A stretch of DNA of 64,000 nucleotides, taken from a virus. The notes under the pieces are model-generated. The model was not told the DNA's origin. It worked only from the letters and a program-made list of their open reading frames with translations, and did not search any database. The stretch spans positions 1-64,000 of IMG/VR virus record IMGVR_UViG_3300050821_007696; one strand, 5' to 3'. Of this stretch, positions 47,675 through 55,704 are shown piece by piece (positions within the stretch are counted from its first letter, which is position 1; each line of letters begins with the position of its first letter). Both the position numbers and the translations under genes were made by a program.

Positions 47675-50600
47675 GTGACCGCGACCCCCCCGAAGCCGTC
47701 CCTGGTCAAGTCTTCCGCGCTGTCGATGACGCAGGCGGTGACCAACCGGCTCAACAACCTGCTGCCGACGGTGCTGTCCCCCGAGTCCCCTGTTACCGTC
47801 TACCAGGCGGGCACGATCGGCGTCGGCGGGCAGCTGAACGCTCCCACGTCGGTGTTCCCGGCGGGCGCCGGCTACTACGGCGTGTGGACCGCGCCCGACC
47901 TGAACAACGGCAAGGACTACACGGTCCAGGTTGAGTGCTTCGGCGGCGGCGGCGGCGGCGGAGGCGGCTCGGCGACCACAGGCGGGGGCGGCGGGGGCGG
48001 CGGCGAGTACGCCGCGGAGACCTATTACCCGGTCAAGCCGGGCACCGACTACGTCTGGGTGGTCGGCGTCCCCGGCAGCGCCGGCACCGCCAACAGCAAC
48101 AACAACCAGGGCGCGACCGCGGGCGGCACCGGCGGCCTAACCGTATTCGACATCGCCGGGACCGGCGTCGCAGGCGGTGTTTCCGCGCACGGCGGGCAGG
48201 GCGGCGACACCGGGAATACCGGCATCGGCGGCACTGGCGGCACCGGCAGCTTCAATACCACCGAGTACTCCGGTGGCGCGGGCGGTACCGACCTGCCGGG
48301 CGGCGGGGGCGGGTCAGGCGGCCAGGGCGGTACCGACAATCCCATCGCCCTGTACATCGCCGGGCTGCTGAGCGCGCCGGTGCAGGCGTGGTACGTCCTC
48401 AACGACGCGTCGTCAACCGGCCTGGTCAACGACAACTCGGGGAACGATAACCCGGCTTCCCTGGCGGGGGTCAACGGCAACAACCTCGCGTTCGGGCTGC
48501 CGGGGGCGCCGTCCCAGGTTCCCGCTTACCAGCTGGCGGCTAATCCGCCGAGTTCGCCGAACCCGGCAGACGCCGGAGCGCAGGTGCAGTTCCCGCTGAG
48601 TTCGCTCAACCAGGCGGCCGGATGCCTCCTCACGCCGGGAATCTTCTTCCAGGGGCACCACGCCACTATTTCCGGGTGGATCACTCCCGACCCGAGCGGC
48701 ACCTGGGGCAATACGGCGACCAGCTCGTACGCGGTTGTCGCCGCGAACACGACCGGTTACCGCCAGTTCTACCCGAACTACGCCGGCGCCGCCGTGTTCC
48801 TGCTGAACACCGGCACGCCTTCGCGCCCCGCCTGGACGCTCAACTTCTACTGTGGCAACGGCACTCTGTTCCAGCAGGTCAGCACACCGCTCGCACCCGT
48901 GGCGGGCACTGCGGTCTACGTTGCCGCCACGTTCAGCAGCGGCACCATGACCCTGTACGTCAACGGCACCAGTGCAGGCACTGCCACCGCCGCGTTTTCG
49001 TCGCTGCCCGGCGGCGCGTACAGCATGACCATCGGCATGAGCCCGGTGACGAACGGCGACTGGTTTTTCGGGAACATGTCGAATCTCTGGTTCGCTGACG
49101 GTGTTCTCAGTTCTCCGGGTGTCACCCAGGCGTACTCTGGCTCCGGCGGGGGCTCCACTGAGGGCGGGGCAGGGGGCGGGGCCTCCGGGGGACCTGCTGC
49201 CGTTGGCGGGGCTGGCGCGGCAGGCAGCGGGTCCTCCGGGGGGGCGGGCGGCGTTCCGGCGACCCAGCCGGCCGCGGACATCGGGCTGAACACCCCCGCG
49301 TCGGCGGGCATCGCGGGCGCGGCCGGCAACGCGGGCAACAGCGGCATCACCGGCGCGGCGGGCGCGGGCGGCGGCGGGGCGGGCAGCTCCACGTCCCCGC
49401 CGAACATCATCACCATCCAGGTGCCGTTCACCACTGCCGCGTCCTACTGCGGGACCGACGCGACGGGCGGCGCCGCGGGCGCGGTCTACAACCCGGTCAT
49501 CCAGGGCACCACCGGTCGGCTGTTCACCGGCGGCCAGTCGCAGGACAGTGCCAGCGGCTCAAAGAACTCGCTGCTGATCCTGCCGCCGAATCTCGCCGCC
49601 GGGCTGCAGAGCGGCAGTTACACGGTCCTGCGGGTGACCCTCACCGTCACCAACGCCAACCCGCAGGCCGCCCAGAACGCCCTGATGCAGGTCAGCTGGA
49701 GCACGGACACGTTCCTGCCAATCACCTACGCCGCAGGCGACCTGGCCGGCTCGGCCGGCGTGGTAGAGATCCCCGTCGGGGCCTACCAGGTCACCGCCGA
49801 CCTGACCGAGTCCCAGCTAGGCAGCTACCTGCAGAGCGGCGGCGCGACTGCCCTGGTCCTCGGCCCCGGGCCTGCGCCCACCTTCGCCGCCTACAGCGCA
49901 GCTACCGCGGCGGACTTCTACACCGCCGTCTACGGGCCGGGCGCTGCCGACAACGCGGGCAACAGCCTCGCGCCGTACCTGACGATTACCTACGCGCAGT
50001 CCACCACCGTGCAGCAGGGCTCCCCCGGCGGGGCCGGCGCGGTCCTGCTCACCTACCTCAACCAGGCGCAGACCCTGGTCGGGAACTGGACCTCTACCGC
50101 GGGCCTCAACGCCCAGGGCGGCCAGCTCACCGAGACGTCGGTAGTGCTCGGCTCGGCCAACGTCACCGACGGGCTCCCGTTCCGCCTGTCCCCGGACCTG
50201 ACCGACGCCCAGCGGGACGCTATCAGTACTGCGATCCGGGAACAGTTCACGGCTGCCCTTGGCGCGGAGTTCGGCAGGCGGCTGGGCGGCGGCATCGCCG
50301 GGGCGCCGGGCATCATCGCCGGCTACACCGCGGGCACTACCACGACCACGCAGTCAACGCCGGGCACCTACACCTTCACCGTGCCCGCCGGGGTCACCTC
50401 CCTCAACGTCCAGTGCTGGGGCGCAGGCGCCGGCGGCACCGGCGGTAACAGCAGCAACGGCCAGGGGGCCGGCGGCGGCGGTGCGTACGCGGGCGAGCCG
50501 AATTACGCGGTCACCCCGGGCCAGGTCATCAGCTACACCGTCGGCGCGGGCGGGACCGGCGACGCGGTCGGGTCCAGCAGCGGCCCGTCCGGCGGCCCCA

Positions 50601-51577
50601 CTACGTTCGACACCACGCACGTCGCGGGCAGCGGCGTCAACGCCAACGGCGGGCAGTACTACCAGAGCAGCTTCAACTACGGTCCCGGCGGCTCGACGTC
50701 CGGCAACACGGTCGCCTTCTCCGGCGGCAACGGCGGCCCTCTCAACCACGGCCAGCCGAACGGGTCGGGCGGCGGCGGATCGGCCGGGTCGGCGGGCAAC
50801 GGCGGCGGCGGTTCCCAGGGCGGTACGGCGGGCGCGGCGGGCAACGGGGGCGGCGCGGCCGGCGGCCAGGGCTCCAACACGAGTTCGGGAAGCAACGGCG
50901 TGGCTCCCGGCGGAGGCGGCGGCGGCGCAGTGCACGGGTCGTCGGGCAACCACGGCGGCAACGGCGGCAACGGCAAGATCAACATCGTCTACGCCTCGTC
51001 CACGGCCCTGGCCACCTCGGTAGCCACCGCTCCCGGCACCGACGGCGCGGGCAACCCCTACCCGACCGGCGTGATGACCCCGGCGCTCCAGGTCAACGGC
51101 ACCACCACCACCACGACGGCCACCGTGTCCGGTACGACCACGACAGGCGTGCTGAGCGTATCGGGTACCGGCACAGTCGGCGGGGCACTGACCGCCAACA
51201 CCCAGGTGCTGATCAACGCCACCGGCTCCGCTGCCCTGGAAGTCGGCGGCAACGCGCACGTGACCAGCAGTCTCCAGGCGGACGGCGGCTTCACCACCGC
51301 GGCTTCCCTGAATGCCGGCTCCCAGGTGCTGGTCAACGCTACCGGCGCCGCGGCCCTTGAGGTCGGCGGCAACGGCCACATCACCGGCGGCCTGCAAGTC
51401 GACGGCAGCATCGTCACCTCGTCCGGCGGTTCCATTCCGCAGGCGGTGCCGAGTACCGCGGGCTCGCCGGCCGCGCAGGGCACCTGGAGCAGCGGGCAGC
51501 AAGCCTGGGCGGCCTCGGTCACCACGATCGTCAACGACATCCGTGCCCAGCTGCTCCTGGCCGGCGTACTTCAGTAG
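47675..51577 (+). CDS. Large minor tail protein with LamG domain and Gly-rich tracts
   Basis: The 1300-residue product starts at GTG 47675. An N-terminal anchor (about 1-80) precedes a Gly-rich tract with GGGGGGGGEYAAETYYPVKPG (about 100-230). A LamG/concanavalin-like domain follows (about 230-490; WYVLNDASSTGLVNDNSGNDNPASL, then FSSGTMTLYVNGTSAGTA). A second Gly tract, a beta domain, a third Gly tract (about 890-1110) and a C-terminal repeated fibre (NATGSAALEVGGNAHVTSSL and its near-copy) complete it. The fibre repeats resemble phage tail-fibre shafts. It probably binds glycans on the host surface. Confidence 0.72.
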   Translation: MTATPPKPSLVKSSALSMTQAVTNRLNNLLPTVLSPESPVTVYQAGTIGVGGQLNAPTSVFPAGAGYYGVWTAPDLNNGKDYTVQVECFGGGGGGGGGSATTGGGGGGGGEYAAETYYPVKPGTDYVWVVGVPGSAGTANSNNNQGATAGGTGGLTVFDIAGTGVAGGVSAHGGQGGDTGNTGIGGTGGTGSFNTTEYSGGAGGTDLPGGGGGSGGQGGTDNPIALYIAGLLSAPVQAWYVLNDASSTGLVNDNSGNDNPASLAGVNGNNLAFGLPGAPSQVPAYQLAANPPSSPNPADAGAQVQFPLSSLNQAAGCLLTPGIFFQGHHATISGWITPDPSGTWGNTATSSYAVVAANTTGYRQFYPNYAGAAVFLLNTGTPSRPAWTLNFYCGNGTLFQQVSTPLAPVAGTAVYVAATFSSGTMTLYVNGTSAGTATAAFSSLPGGAYSMTIGMSPVTNGDWFFGNMSNLWFADGVLSSPGVTQAYSGSGGGSTEGGAGGGASGGPAAVGGAGAAGSGSSGGAGGVPATQPAADIGLNTPASAGIAGAAGNAGNSGITGAAGAGGGGAGSSTSPPNIITIQVPFTTAASYCGTDATGGAAGAVYNPVIQGTTGRLFTGGQSQDSASGSKNSLLILPPNLAAGLQSGSYTVLRVTLTVTNANPQAAQNALMQVSWSTDTFLPITYAAGDLAGSAGVVEIPVGAYQVTADLTESQLGSYLQSGGATALVLGPGPAPTFAAYSAATAADFYTAVYGPGAADNAGNSLAPYLTITYAQSTTVQQGSPGGAGAVLLTYLNQAQTLVGNWTSTAGLNAQGGQLTETSVVLGSANVTDGLPFRLSPDLTDAQRDAISTAIREQFTAALGAEFGRRLGGGIAGAPGIIAGYTAGTTTTTQSTPGTYTFTVPAGVTSLNVQCWGAGAGGTGGNSSNGQGAGGGGAYAGEPNYAVTPGQVISYTVGAGGTGDAVGSSSGPSGGPTTFDTTHVAGSGVNANGGQYYQSSFNYGPGGSTSGNTVAFSGGNGGPLNHGQPNGSGGGGSAGSAGNGGGGSQGGTAGAAGNGGGAAGGQGSNTSSGSNGVAPGGGGGGAVHGSSGNHGGNGGNGKINIVYASSTALATSVATAPGTDGAGNPYPTGVMTPALQVNGTTTTTTATVSGTTTTGVLSVSGTGTVGGALTANTQVLINATGSAALEVGGNAHVTSSLQADGGFTTAASLNAGSQVLVNATGAAALEVGGNGHITGGLQVDGSIVTSSGGSIPQAVPSTAGSPAAQGTWSSGQQAWAASVTTIVNDIRAQLLLAGVLQ

Positions 51578-51593
51578 GCAGAGGAGGTGAGGC

Positions 51594-53318
51594 ATGGCAC
51601 TGGAGAAGCTGGACGCCACCCAGCTGTGCACCTGGGCGCCGCCGCTGCCGGCCCGCGCGTTCCCCATCCAGGCGGCCGGAGTGACCAGCGACGGGGTGAG
51701 CCTCGGCGGCACCGCGGTCAACGGCGTGCGCTACGGGTACTTCCTGCTCAACACCAGCCAGTGGGGGGTCAGCGCCAGCCTTAACCTGCCGCCGGTCAAC
51801 GCGGGCGAGCGGTTCCAGCTGTGGACGGCGGCGAGCGGCAGCACTTTCCTCATGCCGAGCGCTTTCGCCACCGCGCAGGCACTGCCGCCTTCGCTGTCCC
51901 CGGTGGGCAGCACGAACGGCGCGTCGGCGCCGGACCTGTTCAACGTCTTCATGATGTCGCCCACCGAGTGGACACTGAAGGACGCTACCTTGTGCTCGGT
52001 GGTGTCGACCCGGCAGAGCAGCGCGAACTCCTGGTACGTTTACTACTCGCCGTACAACCCGGCTGTTACCGTCACGCCGGGCAGGGACGGCCTGCGCACA
52101 GTCCCGGAACTGTCGGACCCGCGGTGGCTCGGCCAGGTCGGGCACGTAGCCGGCGTCGACTACACCTATTCGATTCCCGGCGGCCCCGACCAGCTGACCT
52201 GCGTGCTGCAGACCGAGCCGGACTACCGGACCAGCGCGATCAACCCCGGCCGGGTCGTCACCGCGCACCGCGGCGGGTCGTGCATCTGGGAGGGCACGCT
52301 GACGGAGCCGGTTCCGGCGCCGACCGGCTGGACGCTGACGGCCAACGGGTGCGGTACCTACGGGACCAACTTCGGCGCCTGGTGGCAGCCGGACGCTCCC
52401 GGCACCTGGAACGTCGACGCGCCGCTCGACTTCGCGATCGGCCGCGGGCTGCGCTGGACGAACCTCGGGCTGAACGCGCCCGGCGGTGCCTACCTGGGAC
52501 CGGTGCAGAACCCGGGTTCCCTGACTATCACGGATTTCATGAACCTGCTGTGCACCGGCGGCGCCCTGTCCTGGCAGCTGGTGCAGCCGCCGTCGGCCAG
52601 CTCGTTCCCGCCCGGCCCGTGGGTGCTCGACCTGTTCCCGCTGCCGACCGACACCTCCGGCAACCCGATCGAGTCAGCGCCCAGCAACGTCCTGTCGTCC
52701 CAGCTGTTCACCTTCAACCGGTGGTCCCGGTCAGACTTGTCGTCCACCTTGTCCAGACGGCCGCCGGACCTGTACATCGTCAACACCAACCCGGTAGGCC
52801 GGACTATCACCGCCGACATCAACACGATCATCATCTACTACCAGGTCACCGCCGACACGGTGGCGACGGCGACGGTCCCGGCGGTCGCGGCGACCTACAG
52901 CACCACGTTCGCCGACATCCCGGCCTCGGTCGCGCTGCACGGGCGGCTGGAGTACTACCTGGACGTGTCGAGTGCGGGAGTGATGACTCAGCCGCAGGCG
53001 GCGGCGATCGCAGCGAACGTACTGGCCAAGTACGTTCGTGCCAACTTCAGCGGCACCTTCACCGTGCAGCCGGGCCAGCTGCTCAACGTCGGCGGCCACC
53101 CTGTCGACCTGGGCTGCAACTGGGGCGGGTACATGGCGTCGGTGCAGGTGGAGAACTTCGCGGCCGGCGGCGAGGTGGGCTTCGGCCCGATCACGTTCCA
53201 GATCGGCGAGTACGAGTTCAGCGACGACACGCAGACCGCGACGATCACGCCGTACCAGAATGCCCGCACCGATCTGGCGTCGGTGATCGCCCAGCTGTAT
53301 CCGGGGAAGTTTTCATGA
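51594..53318 (+). CDS. Minor tail protein
   Basis: The 574-residue product starts at ATG 51594 with ribosome site GAGGTGAGG. It is beta-rich throughout, with YTYSIPGGPDQLTCVLQTEPDYRTSAINPGRVV (about 180-215) typical of tail-hub-like proteins that follow the distal tail gene. Its C-terminal half contains QPGQLLNVGGHPVDLG and a helical strand. It probably belongs to the tip complex. Its stop overlaps the tiny gene at 53315. Confidence 0.7.
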   Translation: MALEKLDATQLCTWAPPLPARAFPIQAAGVTSDGVSLGGTAVNGVRYGYFLLNTSQWGVSASLNLPPVNAGERFQLWTAASGSTFLMPSAFATAQALPPSLSPVGSTNGASAPDLFNVFMMSPTEWTLKDATLCSVVSTRQSSANSWYVYYSPYNPAVTVTPGRDGLRTVPELSDPRWLGQVGHVAGVDYTYSIPGGPDQLTCVLQTEPDYRTSAINPGRVVTAHRGGSCIWEGTLTEPVPAPTGWTLTANGCGTYGTNFGAWWQPDAPGTWNVDAPLDFAIGRGLRWTNLGLNAPGGAYLGPVQNPGSLTITDFMNLLCTGGALSWQLVQPPSASSFPPGPWVLDLFPLPTDTSGNPIESAPSNVLSSQLFTFNRWSRSDLSSTLSRRPPDLYIVNTNPVGRTITADINTIIIYYQVTADTVATATVPAVAATYSTTFADIPASVALHGRLEYYLDVSSAGVMTQPQAAAIAANVLAKYVRANFSGTFTVQPGQLLNVGGHPVDLGCNWGGYMASVQVENFAAGGEVGFGPITFQIGEYEFSDDTQTATITPYQNARTDLASVIAQLYPGKFS

Positions 53319-53389
53319 TACTTCCCCGGTGGGAGACACAGCCTCCCGGCTGGACACCGTGGAAAGCACACCGGGGGAACCGGGAGTAG
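53315..53389 (+). CDS. Tiny Pro/Trp-rich peptide
   Basis: The frame starts at ATG 53315 inside the preceding stop (ATGA) and gives 24 residues (MILPRWETQPPGWTPWKAHR and onward). Four-base overlap supports translation. Function is unknown. Confidence 0.35.
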   Translation: MILPRWETQPPGWTPWKAHRGNRE

Positions 53390-53397
53390 CTAGCGCA

Positions 53398-53901
53398 GTG
53401 CACGAGTCAGAGTCGCAGCCGGTCCCTCCGTGGTGGACCGACCCCACGGTCAACGTGCAGGCGCTGGTCGAAGCGGCGATGAAGCGGCAGGACGACCTGC
53501 GCGACGCCGAGAGGTACCACATCAGGGAGATTATGACTCTGCGCGCGCAGCACTATTCGGAGCTGCGGCAGGCCGAGGCGGACAGGATCAACGCCATCCA
53601 GACGCGCAGCGACCTGACCGTGCAGCGTGCGGCCGAAGTGCAGGCAGCCCAGGCGCAGACCCTGGCGAACCAGGTAGCCACGACGGCGGATGCCTTCCGC
53701 GCATCGCTTGCAGCAGCTCTCGCGCCCATCATGGCGTCAATTGAAGACCTGCGGCGAGCGCAGTACGAGGCACAGGGGCAGAAAACGCAGGTAGTCGAGT
53801 CGCGCGGGAGCAGCCAGTTCACTGCTACCACTGTTATCGCTGCTACCGTAGCCGTTGCCACGATCCTCACCCTGATCCTGCTGTACGTAACGAAGAAGTA
53901 G
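53398..53901 (+). CDS. Coiled-coil membrane protein
   Basis: From GTG 53398 (GTG 53329 is an earlier option that would overlap the tiny gene) the product has 167 residues. A long coiled coil (about 20-130; RQDDLRDAERYHIREIMTLRAQH) ends in a C-terminal TM helix (about 143-163; ATVAVATILTLILLYVTKK). Such tail-anchored helical proteins lie between tail and lysis genes in actinophages. It could be a holin partner or spanin-like protein. Confidence 0.55.
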   Translation: MHESESQPVPPWWTDPTVNVQALVEAAMKRQDDLRDAERYHIREIMTLRAQHYSELRQAEADRINAIQTRSDLTVQRAAEVQAAQAQTLANQVATTADAFRASLAAALAPIMASIEDLRRAQYEAQGQKTQVVESRGSSQFTATTVIAATVAVATILTLILLYVTKK

Positions 53902-53906
53902 CCGCA

Positions 53907-54227
53907 GTGGACAGCTCCCTTATCGACTACCTCCTCGGCAGCGGCGGGGCAGCCGGCCTCGCGCTGCTGCTGATCCTCACGGGTGTCCTGGTTCCCAAGC
54001 CGTACCATAAGAGGCTAGAGGAGGAAATCGAGCAGCTGAAGCAGGCCAACGACACGCTTGCCAAGGCGAACGAGCAGCTGCGCGAGTCCAACAACCAGCT
54101 CGCGTCCAGCGGGCAGCTCACCAACCAGGTGATGACGGCCCTGGTGAGCCTGGCTGCCGGGCAGCGAACCGCAGTCCCTCTGCCCGCTGCCCCGGATACC
54201 ACGGGGCAGCCGGGGAAGGTCCCGTGA
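53907..54227 (+). CDS. Holin-like membrane protein
   Basis: The 106-residue product starts at GTG 53907. One TM helix (about 12-30; AAGLALLLILTGVLV) is followed by a coiled coil (about 36-68; LEEEIEQLKQANDTLAKANEQL) and a Pro-rich tail. The N-terminal TM plus coil layout is common for actinophage holin-type proteins downstream of the tail genes. Lysis role is inferred. Confidence 0.55.
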   Translation: MDSSLIDYLLGSGGAAGLALLLILTGVLVPKPYHKRLEEEIEQLKQANDTLAKANEQLRESNNQLASSGQLTNQVMTALVSLAAGQRTAVPLPAAPDTTGQPGKVP

Positions 54228-54460
54228 TGTGGGTGCCCAAGATCATCAGGGAACGCCGTAAGCGCCTCGCCGACATGGCGTCAGACACCGCTGCGCGGAC
54301 CCGCCACGCGGACAAGGCCGTCGCCCAGGCGAAAACGCAATCTGCCAGGTCAGCGGTAATCGCGCAGCGTTCAGCGGAACTTGCCGAGGCGAATAACATT
54401 GCAGCGATACTCGCAGGCTCCCTGCGTATCGAGGGCACCCCCAACGGGCGTGAAAGGTAA
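54224..54460 (+). CDS. Small basic helical protein
   Basis: The start is GTG 54224 (or ATG 54227), overlapping the holin-like gene; the product has 78 residues. It is helical and Ala/Arg-rich (RERRKRLADMASDTAARTRHAD), similar in plan to small proteins found next to holins in mycobacteriophages. Function is unknown. Confidence 0.5.
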   Translation: MMWVPKIIRERRKRLADMASDTAARTRHADKAVAQAKTQSARSAVIAQRSAELAEANNIAAILAGSLRIEGTPNGRER

Positions 54461-54463
54461 ATT

Positions 54464-54874
54464 ATGCTCCGGTCCGTTACCTGGCGCCTGTACACGGGAA
54501 TCGCCCTGTTCCTGGGGGCCGACATCGGGGCCGGCTTCTGGTTTGCGAACAACGGCAACGTCGAAGAGTGGATCTACCGCGTCGGGCTGGTCATGCTGGT
54601 GTTCTCGCCGCTGGTCCTGGTCGCGGTCTACACGATGCTGCGCCAGCAGTGGTGGAAGAACGACCTGGGGACCGCCCTGGTCTGGTGCTGCGTCACTTAC
54701 ATCCCGATCGCGATCCCGCTCGCCTGGGTGTTCGTATTCGACGGCGGGATACTGACCAACACCTGGCTCGCCTGGTTCGAGGTGTCCGGCCCGGTGCTGT
54801 CGTCGCTGTCGCTACTGCGCCTGGCCTACGTGTTCGCACGGATCGGCCGGGACAAGAAGAACGGAACGCACTGA
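54464..54874 (+). CDS. Four-TM membrane protein, holin candidate
   Basis: The 136-residue product has hydrophobic segments at about 9-27, 38-60, 70-92 and 100-120, with a basic C-terminus (RIGRDKKNGTH). Ribosome site GAAAGG precedes ATG 54464. It is the last gene of the late rightward unit and could be the main holin. The lysins lie elsewhere (5.8-7.3 kb), which is unusual but not rare. Confidence 0.6.
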   Translation: MLRSVTWRLYTGIALFLGADIGAGFWFANNGNVEEWIYRVGLVMLVFSPLVLVAVYTMLRQQWWKNDLGTALVWCCVTYIPIAIPLAWVFVFDGGILTNTWLAWFEVSGPVLSSLSLLRLAYVFARIGRDKKNGTH

Positions 54875-54960
54875 AGGCCCGCCCGTAACGTGTGGAAAGT
54901 CGCTGCGGACGGGCCTCCGCTTCCGGTCGCGATACTCCGGTGGACGCGCCGGAAGTTTTC
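54875..54960 (+). terminator. Double terminator of the late rightward unit
   Basis: The first stem is AGGCCCGCCCG (54875-54885) with CGGACGGGCCT (54906-54916), one mismatch. The second is CTTCCGGTCGCG (54920-54931) with CGCGCCGGAAG (54945-54955), followed by TTTTC. The second is a textbook intrinsic terminator and runs straight into the palindrome. Confidence 0.8.
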
Positions 54961-54976
54961 AGTGCCAGCTGGCACT
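54961..54976. promoter_or_regulatory. 16-bp palindrome, copy 5 of 5
   Basis: AGTGCCAGCTGGCACT lies between convergent units. On the plus side it is preceded by TTTTC of a terminator. On the minus side it begins six bases after the TAA of the leftward gene at 54983 and is preceded by T, giving the same 18-mer. Copy 1 has the same TTTTC next to it on the minus strand. Confidence 0.75.
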
Positions 54977-54982
54977 AACCGG

Positions 54983-55123
54983 TTACGGCTGCACGTCCCA
55001 GCTGGTCGTGATGACTGCACGGGCGTCGAGGTACGCGGCGCCCATTACCTTCATCAGTCCTGTCGGGCCGGCGCCGGGACTGCCGCTGGCGTGGCCTTCG
55101 ATGTGCACGCACCGTTCTGTCAT
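54983..55123 (-). CDS. Small hypothetical protein
   Basis: The 46-residue product (MTERCVHIEGHASGSPGAGP and onward) starts at ATG 55123 with GGAG upstream. It is the last gene of the leftward operon. No family is recognised. Confidence 0.45.
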   Translation of the reverse strand: MTERCVHIEGHASGSPGAGPTGLMKVMGAAYLDARAVITTSWDVQP

Positions 55124-55140
55124 GGTTTTTCTCCTGACGG

Positions 55141-55308
55141 TCAGAGGCTGGCGACGAGCTTCTGGATCTCGGCCTTGATCGCGGCGAACGTGCCGGCGAA
55201 CACCTTCAGCAGGGCGGCGGCCTCTGTCTTGCCCGCGGCCTCCAGTTCGATGACCGTGTCCTTGATCTCCGTGATCAGTTCGTCGAGGGTAGTGACGATC
55301 TCGTTCAC
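55141..55308 (-). CDS. Small coiled-coil protein
   Basis: The 55-residue product is one amphipathic helix (VNEIVTTLDELITEIKDTV, then AAIKAEIQKLVASL) with ribosome site GGAGG. It could be a small structural or holin-type helper. It lies within the leftward operon. Confidence 0.5.
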   Translation of the reverse strand: MNEIVTTLDELITEIKDTVIELEAAGKTEAAALLKVFAGTFAAIKAEIQKLVASL

Positions 55309-55320
55309 GTGGGTTCCTCC

Positions 55321-55470
55321 TTAGTTAGACGAGCACGTGCCGCAGACGTGGGTGTGGGCCTGGCCGGGGTAGATCCACTCGCCGCAGACATGGGAGACGG
55401 TCCTTCCCCGGCGGCCGGGACTGCACTGTCCCCAGGTGTGCCCGCATATGACCTTGCCCGGTTCCGCCAC
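55321..55470 (-). CDS. Small Cys/His-rich protein
   Basis: The 49-residue product has CGHTWGQCSPG, HVCGEW and HTHVCGTC, five Cys and several His, so likely two linked zinc sites. The gene starts at GTG 55470, one base from the DUF397 stop. Confidence 0.5.
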   Translation of the reverse strand: MAEPGKVICGHTWGQCSPGRRGRTVSHVCGEWIYPGQAHTHVCGTCSSN

Positions 55471-55704
55471 TTAGCTGCGGGCCTTCAGGTCCCGGACGAA
55501 CCTGCCCCAGGACACCCCGGAGAACCGCAGTTCGGTCCGGTCCGGCTGGCCCGCCTGCTTAGTGTCCCGGACACCGATCTCACTGCCGGCGCCGACCTCG
55601 ACGCACGCGCCGTTGTTGACGCTGTAACTCGCCTTGCGGTAATTGCCGACTTCGACGCACTCGCCGTTGGCGCCGCTGTAACTTGACGTGCGCGGGCTGT
55701 TCAT
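55471..55704 (-). CDS. DUF397-family protein
   Basis: The 77-residue product carries the DUF397 pattern: SSYSGANGECVEVG, a second SYSVNNGACVEVG, then IGVRDTKQ and FSGVSWGRFVRDLK. DUF397 proteins are almost confined to actinomycetes. There they are encoded next to WhiJ/AbaA-type helix-turn-helix regulators and affect development or antibiotic production. The doubled SYS-CVEVG half-motif is typical. Here no regulator gene is adjacent; the neighbour is a lipoprotein gene overlapping by one base. A phage copy might interfere with host development. This gene is strong evidence for an actinomycete host. Confidence 0.8.
   Translation of the reverse strand: MNSPRTSSYSGANGECVEVGNYRKASYSVNNGACVEVGAGSEIGVRDTKQAGQPDRTELRFSGVSWGRFVRDLKARS

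Noticed and set aside
43840-51000. Short repeats in Gly-rich tracts as possible CRISPR or microsatellites
   Set aside because: They are GGC-type codon runs in coding frames, with no regular spacers.
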